NCBI RefSeq assembly: GCF_013394655.1
Contig: NZ_CP053351.1
Coordinates: 3,006,501-3,070,500 of the forward strand
Direction of reading: 5' to 3'
Length of the DNA: 64,000 bases
From: Winogradskyella schleiferi
Lineage (GTDB): Bacteria; Bacteroidota; Bacteroidia; Flavobacteriales; Flavobacteriaceae
The translations under genes and the position numbers were made by a program. Within the stretch, counting starts at the first letter, position 1. Every line of letters begins with the position of its first letter. The notes under the pieces are model-generated. The model searched no databases, was not told the DNA's origin, and worked only from the letters and a program-made list of their open reading frames with translations. This document shows, piece after piece, positions 8,108 to 16,898 of the stretch.

Positions 8108-9826
8108 TTAGAAATCAAACTGATAAGTCGCCCCTGCCAGAAACTGAATGCCTTGAACCGGGAAATTTAACCAACGCTGATAATCTTGATTAAAAATATT
8201 ATTCGCCTTGGCAAACACAGACAATTGATCGTTTATCTTGTAGCCAACATGTGCATTTAAATCGAAATAACTTTCTAAACTCACCCTTGTTACAATTGGC
8301 TGAGCAAAAAGCGAATTCACAATTCTTTCATCTTCACGTTCGCCAACAAAATAGGCACTTGCGCCTGCAAACCATTGTTCTGAAATTTGATAATCCAAAA
8401 ATAATGAGGCTTCCAAATCTGGTAAATTCCATGCTTGTGCTTCGTTTTTCATGTCGTAAGCAAAATATTCGCCCTTAATTCCTAAAGTGAAATTTCTGTT
8501 GAAATCCACATTCAATTCTCCAGCAATGGAAAACGTTGTTACATTATCGTAAATAACACCAAATGAATTTCCGTAGTGGTAATCTTCTGATGCTGTTGCC
8601 AATGCTTCATTAGCCTTGAATAAGGCTTTCCCTTTTTCAGAAGCATAATTTCCTCTCACATTATAGCTGATATTATTGGATAGCTTTCCTTTGACGCCAA
8701 CAAACGTTTTAAACTGCTGGTCTGTTGGGCTTACAAAAAGTGTTGGCGACACAAATGGATTAAAGTTAGCAAAATCGTAATATGAATTTTGAATGACCTT
8801 ACCTGTTAAACCTCCATAAGCGATTAAAAGCTCATCAACTAAACGGTAGGATCCTTCAATATTTGGATGAATATAAAATTTACTTTTACTGAATTCCGTA
8901 TCATTCAAATAGGTTAATCTTATACCTAGATTAATAGTTAAATCATCTTGATTATACTGGTAAGAAGGTGCTAAACCAATCATAAAATTACCGTAATCTA
9001 TGGATTGTGGCCCATTAAAACTAGAATCGAAACTTCCACCTAAATAATCCATAAATAATTCGGCATCGATATCTGCATCTTGTATGGCGACTTCAAAATT
9101 AGAACTGGCCATAAAACGGTTTTCTCCAGAACTTCTATCGTCTCCAAAACGTCGAAAGCGTAGGCTTGCATCTTTTACAATGGCATCTTCTAAATTAATT
9201 TTACCACCTAAATTAAAACTTGTGTAATTATGTTTTGGGTCAATAGCATCGGCTTCTGCTTGTCCAAAATAATCTTGAGGTAAACCGTACCAATTATACG
9301 TTTGTAAATTGAATCCACCATCAACTTTCCAAGCAAAATCCCTTTGGTTTTTGGTGTAATGCGCGTTGAGTTTTGTTTTAGAAAAAGCATCATCCAACAA
9401 TAAATTATCAATACCACCACGTGAGGAATGATGACTAAAATAACCGCCTACATTTTCGTCCCTACTTAACTCATGGTTCAGATAAACTTCACCTAAAAGA
9501 GTTGTATAATTACCCACGCCAAGTGAGGCATAATTATCGTATAACTTTACGGCTTTAGCCTTATCTACCGTTGCCGCTTTTCCTTTTGCCGGTGTAAATG
9601 TGGATGCCACAGGGATTGAGAAAATATTGTATTTAATTTCTTTTTTCTCAACTGTGGTCGAGTCTGCCAAAGTTGGATTATCCTTAATTTTAAAGGCATC
9701 GGAAATTGTTGGCGTGTATGGTTTTATAACGTTGACAGTTTGGTCCGCTATGGTGTCTTTTTCTTGGGCATAACTAAAAGCAAAACCCAAAGTGAAGATT
9801 GATAATATTATATATTTAACTTTCAT
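8108..9826 (-). CDS. outer-membrane beta-barrel protein (TonB-receptor-like barrel without clear plug)
   Basis: The 572-residue protein has a signal peptide (1-20, ends SYAQ) and, after a short Thr/Lys-rich linker, a long series of amphipathic strands with alternating aromatics. The C-terminus (FNQDYQRWLNFPVQG ... FLAGATYQFDF) matches the last strands of TonB-dependent receptor barrels and ends in Phe, as outer-membrane proteins do. A full plug domain is absent, so it is about half the usual receptor length. It follows the large TPR gene on the same strand after 78 bp, suggesting a co-expressed outer-membrane pair. Transport substrate unknown. Confidence 0.8.
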   Translation of the reverse strand: MKVKYIILSIFTLGFAFSYAQEKDTIADQTVNVIKPYTPTISDAFKIKDNPTLADSTTVEKKEIKYNIFSIPVASTFTPAKGKAATVDKAKAVKLYDNYASLGVGNYTTLLGEVYLNHELSRDENVGGYFSHHSSRGGIDNLLLDDAFSKTKLNAHYTKNQRDFAWKVDGGFNLQTYNWYGLPQDYFGQAEADAIDPKHNYTSFNLGGKINLEDAIVKDASLRFRRFGDDRSSGENRFMASSNFEVAIQDADIDAELFMDYLGGSFDSSFNGPQSIDYGNFMIGLAPSYQYNQDDLTINLGIRLTYLNDTEFSKSKFYIHPNIEGSYRLVDELLIAYGGLTGKVIQNSYYDFANFNPFVSPTLFVSPTDQQFKTFVGVKGKLSNNISYNVRGNYASEKGKALFKANEALATASEDYHYGNSFGVIYDNVTTFSIAGELNVDFNRNFTLGIKGEYFAYDMKNEAQAWNLPDLEASLFLDYQISEQWFAGASAYFVGEREDERIVNSLFAQPIVTRVSLESYFDLNAHVGYKINDQLSVFAKANNIFNQDYQRWLNFPVQGIQFLAGATYQFDF

Positions 9827-9843
9827 GTGTTATAGTTTGATTG

Positions 9844-9900
9844 CACTTCGACTTAGAGCTACCTGCTTTCACTTCAACTACGTTCAGTGACCAGACAGGT
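9844..9900. repeat. dispersed repeat between TPR and barrel genes
   Basis: It contains CACTTCGACTTAGAGC and CACTTCAACTACGTTCAGTG in tandem, flanked by TACCTG and CAGGTA as a short inverted repeat. It resembles the segment at 7074-7129. It occupies nearly the whole 78-bp space between two genes that look co-transcribed, so it would be part of their message. Confidence 0.55.
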
Positions 9901-9904
9901 ATTT

Positions 9905-12900
9905 TTAGTCCTCAGTTTCGATTGATGAATTTGTTTTCGCTTCTTCGGCTTTTATTTTGTTCAGTTCTGTTTTGGCTTCTTGTACAACAGCGTCAAACTC
10001 TGGGAAATTGCTGATTACACTTTCTAAAATATAAGTGGCTTGAAACGCATCTCCCAAAGCATAAAAATTCTTCGCCATAACCACCAAACCTTTAGCACTG
10101 AACAATTTATAACTGCCATAATCCTTGGCTAATTTTTGAATAGTTGTATTTGATGCTTCGTAGTCTCCTGCTTTATTTTTAAAATAGCCATTGTAGTATA
10201 AAGCTTCTGCAGCAACGCTTCCTGTGGCTAGTTTTTCAACTTCGGCATAAGCGGTTTTCGCTTTGGTTTCATTTCCTGTTTTAATGGCTGAACGTGCAAT
10301 GATTAATTTGGCGTCGCTCTTCACTTTGTTATCCAGTTTTGAATTGCCCAATACTTTTTCAGCATAACTTTCTGCTTTGGAATAATCTTCGGTTTGGTAA
10401 TAGGCATTCATTAAATTGGATTGCGCATAAATCACATTCTGAGGATAATCGGCTTCGAGCTCCAAGCGTTTTAAAACAGGAATGGCTTTTTCCCAATCCG
10501 ATTTTTTCAAATAAATCTCACAAAGTTTAACGGTTGCTTGTTCGGTATATTCCGATTTTGAGGCATCGACAACAGCTTTGTAATGTGGTTGTGCATTATC
10601 CAACAACCCTTTCTTATAATATAATTCCGCTAAATAAAAATGCGCTTTTTGATTGTGAAGCCCTTTTGGGAATTCATTCAAATACTTGTTAAACTGACGA
10701 ATAGCCTTATCGGTTTCGTTATCTAAATATGGTTTTTCTGCGGCTAAATAAGTAGCATTGTCTAAATCTACATCTGTAACCTCAACATAATCCAAAGTTC
10801 TTACCCAATTAGCGTATTCATCCACACGACCTAAATCGATATAAATTAAACGAACCGTTGAAACTGCTTGAACCGCTTCGCCAGAGCCTGGAAAATCAGT
10901 TGCTACTTTTTTGAACTTGCTCAAAGCACGCTCATTATCGTTTCCATTGTAATACACCAGACCTTGTCTCAATAAAGCTTTTGAGGTAAATGCACTTGTT
11001 CTATATTCCGAATTTAAACGGTCATACATTTGCATGGCTTTGTCCGAGTCGCCCGATTTTACATAAGAATTTGCCAATTCGTACATGGCATCGTCTCGTA
11101 AAGCTGATTTTGGATAGTCGTTGATAAAGGATTTCAATTCTGAAATTTTATTAGACCCTTTTCCTAAGTAGCCTTGACTCATTGCTTTTTGAAAAGCCGC
11201 ATAATCGGTTTCAATCTCATTAATTTGAATGGCTTTGTTATACGCGTCTATAGCATCATTATAGTTACTCGACACAAAATAACCATCTGCTAATCTTAAA
11301 TAAGCATCGTTTTGGCGCAGTTTATCATTTGATTTATTTTGAATGAATTTTTCAAAATAATTAGTGGCATTGGTATAATCTTTCAACTTAAAATAGGTGT
11401 AAGCCAAATTGTAATTCAGATTTTCAATTTCTGGTAAGCTTGACGCTTCGTCCATGCCTGAAAATTGTTTAAACCCAATCAGTGCCTCATTATAATTGGT
11501 TAAATTATAGTCCGTTTCCGCTTTCCAAAATGTTGCTTTCGCTACAAATTTTGGGTCTCTTGGTTCTTTTAATGAGCCGTTAAATAAATCCAAGGCTTCG
11601 TTGTACTTGTTTTCGTTATACAATTCCACAGCTCTAAAAAAGGCAACTTTTTGGTAAGCCGCTTTATGTTCAAAACTATTTTTGCCTTTTAATAATTCTA
11701 AGGCTTCCTTATAGTTTTTAGACGTAATGTAAGAATCTATTAATAAGGTTTCCACTTCACCTTTAAAACCAGAATCCGGATATTGGTTTAAATAACTCGT
11801 TAAAACCTGTGGAACGGATTGGTATGGATTCCCGATTTCGTAACTGATTTTTGCATAATTTAACCAAGCATCTTCCTGGATTTTTAAATCGAAATCCATT
11901 TGCGATGCATTTCTAAACGCATTTAAAGCTTCCTGCTTTTTGTCTAAATTGATGTAGCTTTCCCCTAAATGGTAATAGGCATTTTGGGCTACTGAATTTT
12001 TTCCATCTATAATTTTATTGAATTCAGATATGGCACTTTCAAAATCATTTTGTTTGTAATAGGCATAACCCAATTGGTAATAATCGGTATTGTTCCATTT
12101 TCGATTTTTACCTTGGTAGGCCTTTAAATAAGGAATCGCTTCGGCATATTTTTCAAGATTGAAATAACTTTCACCTATAATCTTTGACAATTCAGACTCT
12201 TCAACACCTCTGACATTTGGTAATTGCTCTTCTGCCAGTTCAATAGCTTTTTCAAACTTTCCTAATTTGAAATTTAGGTCGGCTTGGTAATAAGATAATT
12301 TCTCTTTGTACTTTTCGTTATCGCTAACTTGGTCAAAATACGCGTTCGCTTTATCGTAATCATCGCCTTGATAAGCTAAAAAACCTATGTAATATTTGGC
12401 CTGTGAGCCGTATTCTTTTGAATTTATAACACGATTTAAATATTTAGTGGCTTTCTTTTCGTCTTTAGTAGAATACAACGCATAGCCATAATTAAAGTTG
12501 AAACGTTCTTTTTCGGAACGCGCTATGCTCCTTTCATCTACTCTTTCGTACCATTTGCGTGCATAGGCATATTTTCCATTTTCGAAATAGTAATTGGCTA
12601 CATCTAAAAAAGCCGTGTTTCGCTTGGTACTCGTTGGGTAGTCTTCTACAAATTCCGTTACTAAATCGTCTGCATTATTTTGATTTAATCGCACCGCACA
12701 ATTGGCGATGTAGTAGGCGCAATCAGATTTAATGGTAACGTCATTGGTCTCGTCCTTAATGTCGTCGAACAAAGACTGGGCTGCTTTGTACTGTTTATTA
12801 TTATATAAAGTTAGTGCCTTTTGGTAGTCTTGTAAATCGCTAGTGTAGACGGCAGATTTTTGCGCCATTCCCAGCGCAGAAACGACTAGAAAAACGATGA

Positions 12901-12925
12901 TTAACTGTTTTTTGAGTAACATCAT
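9905..12925 (-). CDS. large tetratricopeptide-repeat protein, secreted
   Basis: The 1006-residue protein has a signal peptide (about 1-21, ends GMAQ) and then TPR-like helical hairpins nearly throughout, with repeated words such as KAYFDQVS, AYYHLGESYINL, ALELLKGK and AYYNGYFKNKAGDYEAS. It ends in a charged helix (ELNKIKAEEAKT). Long periplasmic TPR solenoids act as protein-binding scaffolds, for example in envelope assembly. It is transcribed ahead of the barrel gene. A pairing of TPR scaffold and barrel suggests an outer-membrane assembly or export function, which is inference. Confidence 0.85.
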   Translation of the reverse strand: MMLLKKQLIIVFLVVSALGMAQKSAVYTSDLQDYQKALTLYNNKQYKAAQSLFDDIKDETNDVTIKSDCAYYIANCAVRLNQNNADDLVTEFVEDYPTSTKRNTAFLDVANYYFENGKYAYARKWYERVDERSIARSEKERFNFNYGYALYSTKDEKKATKYLNRVINSKEYGSQAKYYIGFLAYQGDDYDKANAYFDQVSDNEKYKEKLSYYQADLNFKLGKFEKAIELAEEQLPNVRGVEESELSKIIGESYFNLEKYAEAIPYLKAYQGKNRKWNNTDYYQLGYAYYKQNDFESAISEFNKIIDGKNSVAQNAYYHLGESYINLDKKQEALNAFRNASQMDFDLKIQEDAWLNYAKISYEIGNPYQSVPQVLTSYLNQYPDSGFKGEVETLLIDSYITSKNYKEALELLKGKNSFEHKAAYQKVAFFRAVELYNENKYNEALDLFNGSLKEPRDPKFVAKATFWKAETDYNLTNYNEALIGFKQFSGMDEASSLPEIENLNYNLAYTYFKLKDYTNATNYFEKFIQNKSNDKLRQNDAYLRLADGYFVSSNYNDAIDAYNKAIQINEIETDYAAFQKAMSQGYLGKGSNKISELKSFINDYPKSALRDDAMYELANSYVKSGDSDKAMQMYDRLNSEYRTSAFTSKALLRQGLVYYNGNDNERALSKFKKVATDFPGSGEAVQAVSTVRLIYIDLGRVDEYANWVRTLDYVEVTDVDLDNATYLAAEKPYLDNETDKAIRQFNKYLNEFPKGLHNQKAHFYLAELYYKKGLLDNAQPHYKAVVDASKSEYTEQATVKLCEIYLKKSDWEKAIPVLKRLELEADYPQNVIYAQSNLMNAYYQTEDYSKAESYAEKVLGNSKLDNKVKSDAKLIIARSAIKTGNETKAKTAYAEVEKLATGSVAAEALYYNGYFKNKAGDYEASNTTIQKLAKDYGSYKLFSAKGLVVMAKNFYALGDAFQATYILESVISNFPEFDAVVQEAKTELNKIKAEEAKTNSSIETED

Positions 12926-12959
12926 TGTTATAAATTTAATTGATGAAATTATTTCGGTG

Positions 12960-12967
12960 CAAATATA
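12960..12967 (-). promoter_or_regulatory. candidate -7 box for the TPR gene
   Basis: On the minus strand TATATTTG matches the Bacteroidota -7 consensus TAnnTTTG, 35 nt before the TPR start codon. No clear -33 TTTG at the expected spacing was seen. Confidence 0.35.
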
Positions 12968-13295
12968 ATTATATCCAAAATCTATAACGTTAGAAATTGG
13001 TTATAATTATACACGAAGTTATTAAAAGGAGTTGGTAGTGTTCAGTCCTCAGTCTTCAGTAAAAAGTATAAAATGGAAAGTTTCATTTATCTTATTTGCA
13101 TTTATCCTTTGTGCACCTTTGTGACTTCTTTGTGTGGCTTTGAGTTATAGTATTTAGATAGCCTAGATATTTTAGTATTTGGTATTCAGCGTTCAGTAGT
13201 TTTAGTCTTAACGGAAAACATTATTAATTTTTCACTTTTAATTCTTAATTTTTCATTTAAGTCCTATTTTTACATTGAATAACAAAGCATAGATT
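12968..13295. repeat. intergenic region with heptamer and CTTTGTG repeats, upstream of trpA
   Basis: This 328-bp gap between the divergent TPR gene and trpA holds three kinds of low-complexity sequence: three heptamers TTCAGTC, CTCAGTC, TTCAGTA (13041-13061); a CCTTTGTGCACCTTTGTG and CTTTGTGTGGCTTTGAG stretch (13106-13146); and two more heptamers TTCAGCG, TTCAGTA (13185-13198). The AT-rich end (13210-13290) presumably holds the trpA promoter. No gene is visible. Confidence 0.6.
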
Positions 13296-14066
13296 TTGAA
13301 CAGAATAAATCAAAAATTACAAGAGGATAAAAAATTGTTGTCCATTTATTTTACGGCAGGTTATCCCAATATCAATGACACAACCACCATAATTAAAGGT
13401 CTTGAAAAAAATGGTGTGGACATGATTGAAATCGGGTTACCTTTTAGCGATCCTTTGGCTGATGGGCCAACCATTCAAGAAAGCTCTACACAAGCTTTAA
13501 AAAACGGCATGACAAGCGACTTGTTGTTTGAACAACTCAAAGACATTCGGGAATCGGTTTCTATTCCATTAATTATTATGGGTTATTTTAATCCGATGTT
13601 ACAATATGGTGTTGAAGCCTTTTGTAAAAAATGCGAAGAGGTAGGTATTGATGGATTGATCATTCCTGATTTGCCAGTGGATGTTTATAATGATGACTAT
13701 AAGGCAATTTTTGAAAAGCACGGCTTAATCAATGTATTTTTGATTACACCACAAACCTCAGATGAGCGTATTGGATACATCGATTCGGTATCCAATGGAT
13801 TTATCTATATGGTAAGCTCGGCAAGTGTCACGGGAGGTAGTTCTGGTTTTGGTGACGAGCAAACCAACTATTTTAAACGTATTAATGCTATGAATTTAAA
13901 AAATCCCCAAATTGTAGGTTTTGGAATTTCAGATCATGAAACGTTCTCTCAAGCCACGCAATATGGAAAAGGCGCCATAATAGGTAGTGCTTTTATAAAG
14001 CATTTGACAGAAAATGGAATAGGTGATTTAGGTGGCTTTGTGTCTGCAATCCGAAAGAATCCTTAA
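13296..14066 (+). CDS. trpA: tryptophan synthase alpha subunit
   Basis: The 256-residue TIM-barrel enzyme cleaves indole-3-glycerol phosphate to indole and glyceraldehyde-3-phosphate in tryptophan synthesis. Catalytic residues are in place: Glu45 in MIEIGLPFSDP and Asp56 in LADGPTIQ; the phosphate-binding GFGISDHE and GSAF motifs follow. The start is TTG (13296), supported by MNRINQKLQEDKKLLSIYFTAG matching the family's N-terminus. It is not flanked by other trp genes: upstream is a repeat-filled gap and a divergent gene, downstream are unrelated small genes. The partner trpB must be encoded elsewhere. Confidence 0.97.
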   Translation: MNRINQKLQEDKKLLSIYFTAGYPNINDTTTIIKGLEKNGVDMIEIGLPFSDPLADGPTIQESSTQALKNGMTSDLLFEQLKDIRESVSIPLIIMGYFNPMLQYGVEAFCKKCEEVGIDGLIIPDLPVDVYNDDYKAIFEKHGLINVFLITPQTSDERIGYIDSVSNGFIYMVSSASVTGGSSGFGDEQTNYFKRINAMNLKNPQIVGFGISDHETFSQATQYGKGAIIGSAFIKHLTENGIGDLGGFVSAIRKNP

Positions 14067-14163
14067 AACTTTTAACCTTTAGCCTTCTAATTTTATGATA
14101 GTTTTAATACAGTTTTATAAGATTTTTCTTATATTACTAATGAACGTAAAAAAATAAGAAATC

Positions 14164-14310
14164 ATGGGAATAATAAAAGATAAGAAAAAATTTAAAACAA
14201 AAACTCAAAATCAAACTGACCTTACCAATCCAACTGGGAATGTCAATCAAAAAAACAATGAATTCGACATTGATAAAAAAACGATTAAAAGTCAACAAAC
14301 AAAAAAGTAG
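14164..14310 (+). CDS. small basic hypothetical protein (48 aa)
   Basis: This short frame begins MGIIKDKKKFKTKTQNQTD and ends KSQQTKK; it is Lys/Gln/Asn-rich with no hydrophobic segment, so cytoplasmic if real. Support comes from a strong Rho-independent terminator starting 22 bp after its stop codon and an AT-rich gap of 97 bp before its start. I do not recognise a family, and a non-coding transcript ending at the same terminator is the alternative. Confidence 0.5.
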   Translation: MGIIKDKKKFKTKTQNQTDLTNPTGNVNQKNNEFDIDKKTIKSQQTKK

Positions 14311-14331
14311 TTGCATAAAAGAGAATTTAAG

Positions 14332-14365
14332 AAAGTCTATTCATATATTTGGATAGACTTTTTTT
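14332..14365 (+). terminator. Rho-independent terminator
   Basis: AAAGTCTAT (14332-14340) pairs perfectly with ATAGACTTT (14353-14361), the stem extends by C-G inside, and a run of seven T follows (14359-14365). It ends the transcript of the 48-residue frame and lies just before the next start codon at 14371. Confidence 0.85.
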
Positions 14366-14370
14366 ATGCC

Positions 14371-14607
14371 ATGAAATTACTCAACGATTGGAAACTCATC
14401 ATCCTACTTTGCCTGACTTTAGGCTTAGCACCATTTTTTCCCGAACCACATATTTTAGGCAAAGTAAGATGGATTGTAGGTGGCGCAATTGGTATGACTA
14501 TTAAGGATTGGTTTGATGTGGTTTTTCATGGATTTCCATTTACTTTATTGATTCGATTAGTGCTTTTAAAACTTAAAAAACAAGATTCTGAATCGATCCC
14601 AGAATAA
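14371..14607 (+). CDS. small inner-membrane protein (78 aa) of unknown function
   Basis: The 78-residue product begins MKLLNDWKLIILLCLTLGLAPF and has two hydrophobic segments (about 7-24 and 35-66), with a KVRWIVGGAIGM turn between them and a Lys-rich tail. Similar short proteins are common in flavobacteria and are often named RND transporter, without evidence. I chose the ATG at 14371 over an in-frame TTG at 14311 because the longer version would read through a perfect transcription terminator. It ends 9 bp before trmL. Confidence 0.7.
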   Translation: MKLLNDWKLIILLCLTLGLAPFFPEPHILGKVRWIVGGAIGMTIKDWFDVVFHGFPFTLLIRLVLLKLKKQDSESIPE

Positions 14608-14616
14608 CTAATACTT

Positions 14617-15069
14617 ATGCCATTAAACATCGTACTTATAGAACCCGAAATCCCAAACAACACTGGTAACATTGGTCGTCTGGCATTGGCCACGGGTTCA
14701 AAATTACATTTAGTAAAACCTTTTGGTTTCGAAATTGACGATAAACGTCTTAAACGCGCCGGACTCGATTATTGGCAACATTTGGAGGTTATCTATTATG
14801 ATACTATTGATGATTTCTTCTTAAAAAACGATGATGCACAAATGGTATTTTTATCTAGCCACGGCACTAAAAGTCATTGGGATATAGACTTTAAAAATGA
14901 CATGTTTTTGGTTTTTGGAAAAGAATCTGTTGGTTTACCAAAACCGTTAATTGAGACCTATGCATCTCAACTATTTAAAATCCCACTTTATAGTAAAGCG
15001 ATAAGAAGCTTAAATTTAGCCAATGCAGTAGGCATTATTGTTTATGAAGGCCTGCGACAAATTAAATAA
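14617..15069 (+). CDS. trmL: tRNA (cytidine/uridine-34 2'-O)-methyltransferase
   Basis: The 150-residue SPOUT methyltransferase has the TrmL N-terminus LIEPEIPNNTGNIGRLALATG and the knot motifs LVFGKESVGLPK and YSKAIRSLNLANAVGI. TrmL methylates the wobble ribose of tRNA-Leu isoacceptors using SAM. Length and motifs match the family over the whole protein. It follows the small membrane protein gene after 9 bp and may share its transcript. Confidence 0.95.
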   Translation: MPLNIVLIEPEIPNNTGNIGRLALATGSKLHLVKPFGFEIDDKRLKRAGLDYWQHLEVIYYDTIDDFFLKNDDAQMVFLSSHGTKSHWDIDFKNDMFLVFGKESVGLPKPLIETYASQLFKIPLYSKAIRSLNLANAVGIIVYEGLRQIK

Positions 15070-15145
15070 GTTTGGGAGGATGAGACAACCTAATCCTTTT
15101 TCACCTATATTAGTCTCAAATTTATAACACCTAAATCACAATACA

Positions 15146-15529
15146 ATGATTACCAAAACATTAAAAACAGGAATTGTATTAGTTGCAATAGCCTCATTTT
15201 CCTTTATTGGTGCTCAACAAAAGCAAGAAATAAAGCAGCAAATAAAAAATGATAAAATTGAATTAAAAAAAGATAGATCGGAAAGAATGTTTAAGCACCT
15301 CGATATCAATGCTGATAATATGATCACTTTGGAGGAGTTTAAGGAAAAACGTATGAAAGATCCTTCCAAGACGGAAAAAATTGAAAAACAATTCGCAGAC
15401 ATTGATACGGATAAAAATGAAACCATAGGCAGGGAAGAATTTAAAATTTATTTTGAATCTAATCTTAGACCCACTAGGATGGAAAAAATAAAAGCAAAAA
15501 ACAAGAAAAACGCTGTAGAGAAAGGATAG
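15146..15529 (+). CDS. secreted EF-hand protein
   Basis: The 127-residue protein has a signal peptide (about 1-23, ends IGAQ) and two EF-hand calcium-binding loops: Asp53-Glu64 (DINADNMITLEE) and Asp87-Glu98 (DTDKNETIGREE). The rest is Lys/Glu-rich helix. It probably binds calcium in the periplasm; partner unknown. A perfect terminator follows 27 bp after its stop. Confidence 0.85.
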   Translation: MITKTLKTGIVLVAIASFSFIGAQQKQEIKQQIKNDKIELKKDRSERMFKHLDINADNMITLEEFKEKRMKDPSKTEKIEKQFADIDTDKNETIGREEFKIYFESNLRPTRMEKIKAKNKKNAVEKG

Positions 15530-15556
15530 GTATTCTTTTTTCTAAAATACTGTATA

Positions 15557-15587
15557 AAATCCTCTAAATGTTTAGAGGATTTTTTTA
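15557..15587 (+). terminator. Rho-independent terminator after the EF-hand gene
   Basis: AAATCCTCTAAA (15557-15568) and TTTAGAGGATTT (15571-15582) are exact inverted repeats with a tiny loop, followed by T residues to 15587. It clearly ends the EF-hand transcript. Confidence 0.9.
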
Positions 15588-16002
15588 TTTAAAAACCTTC
15601 ATTATAGTTCTAAAATATAGGCACAATAACCTGTCATTCATCAATAGATTTTGTAACTTTTACTCCAGAAAGGACTATTGTATTGGATTTAACCATAGGA
15701 GGGATTAAGGATTTTATTGGCATGAGCATTGTCTCCGAATGTTATACAGAAACTAAACATGCTAGTATAATGGTAAAGACACTGTTCTCCGACATTATTT
15801 AGATTAGACAATGGCAACAACTTATATCAATTATAAGGTTCAATCCCAATATTTTTAAAAATTAATTAAATTTAGAACAGTATAACTAATGATATGAAAG
15901 ATGAGATTCGAAATAAAAAATGTTTGCAACTATAATACCTGAATTCGATACTAATGTAAATGAGTTTGAACCAGAAGAAGATTAAATAAATACTTTTAAA
16001 TT
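15588..16002 (+). other. gene-poor stretch with probable decayed reading frames
   Basis: No intact gene is seen in these 415 bp. One frame stays open without a start codon up to a stop at 15800-15802 and reads like protein (VLDLTIGGIKDFIGMS, then ECYTETKHASIMVKTLF), and a 21-residue frame at 15920-15985 reads MFATIIPEFDTNVNEFEPEE. These could be remnants of decayed genes; the last part should hold the promoter of the following membrane-protein gene. Confidence 0.35.
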
Positions 16003-16422
16003 ATGACTATAAATAAAAAAACTATTAGCCAAGGATTTATTCTTGCAGCTATCATGAATTTGTCAGTTTTAGTGTTTTCAAAACTATTTACCAATCCTAC
16101 AATTCCAGAATTTGATCCAGATGTAATGTCCACATTTGGTTTGGTAATGATTGTACTTTGGGGATTGGCCTATGCTGCCGTTGCAAAAAGCTATTATAAA
16201 GTAAAGTGGTTGGTAAGGGTGTTTGCTATTGAAAAATTAGTTTATGTTGTGGTCTGGATACAATGGCTTTTGAACAATAACCTTTCAGATGTTTTTGAGA
16301 AGGATATATTAGCAGGACTTTTCTATTCGGTATACGGCGTCAATGATCTACTTTTTTGTATATTTTTTACCTATGTATTTTTGACCCTTAAAAACTCAAA
16401 TGAAAATGCAGTAAAGGTTTAG
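16003..16422 (+). CDS. four-helix membrane protein of unknown function
   Basis: The 139-residue product has four hydrophobic segments (about 10-26, 43-61, 68-87 and 103-128) and short polar loops, with a charged Lys-rich N-terminus. I do not recognise a family. It is monocistronic on the plus strand and converges on the VF530 gene. Confidence 0.7.
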   Translation: MTINKKTISQGFILAAIMNLSVLVFSKLFTNPTIPEFDPDVMSTFGLVMIVLWGLAYAAVAKSYYKVKWLVRVFAIEKLVYVVVWIQWLLNNNLSDVFEKDILAGLFYSVYGVNDLLFCIFFTYVFLTLKNSNENAVKV

Positions 16423-16454
16423 GTCTGTTGAAACACTACAAAAATTGAAACCTG

Positions 16455-16679
16455 TTAGGATCGTTTTTTCAACATTTCCAAATACATCGCTTCCACCTTA
16501 GTTCTTGCCCATGGCGTCCGTCGTAAAAACTTTAAACTCGATTTTACTGAAGGATCGTGCGTAAAGCAACGAATGTTAATTTGATAACCCATATACTCCC
16601 AACCGTAATGCGCTTGCAGTTCTGTAACAATCTGTTCTAGCTTTACGCCGTGCAATGGATTATTGGCTTGTGTTGACAC
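16455..16679 (-). CDS. VF530 family small protein (DUF2132)
   Basis: The 74-residue protein carries the full family pattern: NPLHGVKLEQIVTELQAHYG, then INIRCFTHDPSVKSSLKFL and RRTPWARTKVEAMYL. VF530 proteins adopt a small helical DNA-binding-like fold; the role is unproven. It starts 2 bp after the stop of the 71-residue gene and forms a run with it and the helicase gene. Confidence 0.88.
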   Translation of the reverse strand: MSTQANNPLHGVKLEQIVTELQAHYGWEYMGYQINIRCFTHDPSVKSSLKFLRRTPWARTKVEAMYLEMLKKRS

Positions 16680-16680
16680 T

Positions 16681-16896
16681 TTATAGACTTTTTACTAATT
16701 CCTTAATCTTTACCGCTTTTTCAAAATGATCTAACTCGTGTGTTTTTATCCACCAAGTTGCGGCTTCCATTAACAATTCAGGATTGTCATTCTGATTCTT
16801 AAAAAACGCATAAAAAGAGATTCCAACATTAGTTCCTTTTTGTGCAATTTTCCTATCGCAAACCTCTATGATTTTGGCTTTTAAAATCGGAGACAT
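16681..16896 (-). CDS. small conserved-looking protein (71 aa), possibly DUF6500
   Basis: The sequence reads MSPILKAKIIEVCDRKIAQK, then NVGISFYAFF, then LLMEAATWWIKTHELDHFEK: a compact helical protein with no signal or membrane segment. It resembles what I recall of DUF6500, but I am not certain. It sits 2 bp after the helicase stop and 1 bp before the VF530 gene, so all three are probably one operon. Confidence 0.65.
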   Translation of the reverse strand: MSPILKAKIIEVCDRKIAQKGTNVGISFYAFFKNQNDNPELLMEAATWWIKTHELDHFEKAVKIKELVKSL

Positions 16897-16898
16897 TT

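Noticed and set aside
14311..14370. TTG start giving a 98-residue version of the small membrane protein
   Set aside because: The extra 20 codons span a perfect transcription terminator, and the ATG at 14371 begins a natural membrane-protein N-terminus.
15920..15985. 21-residue frame before the four-helix membrane protein
   Set aside because: Too short to support as a gene; mentioned only within the decayed stretch.
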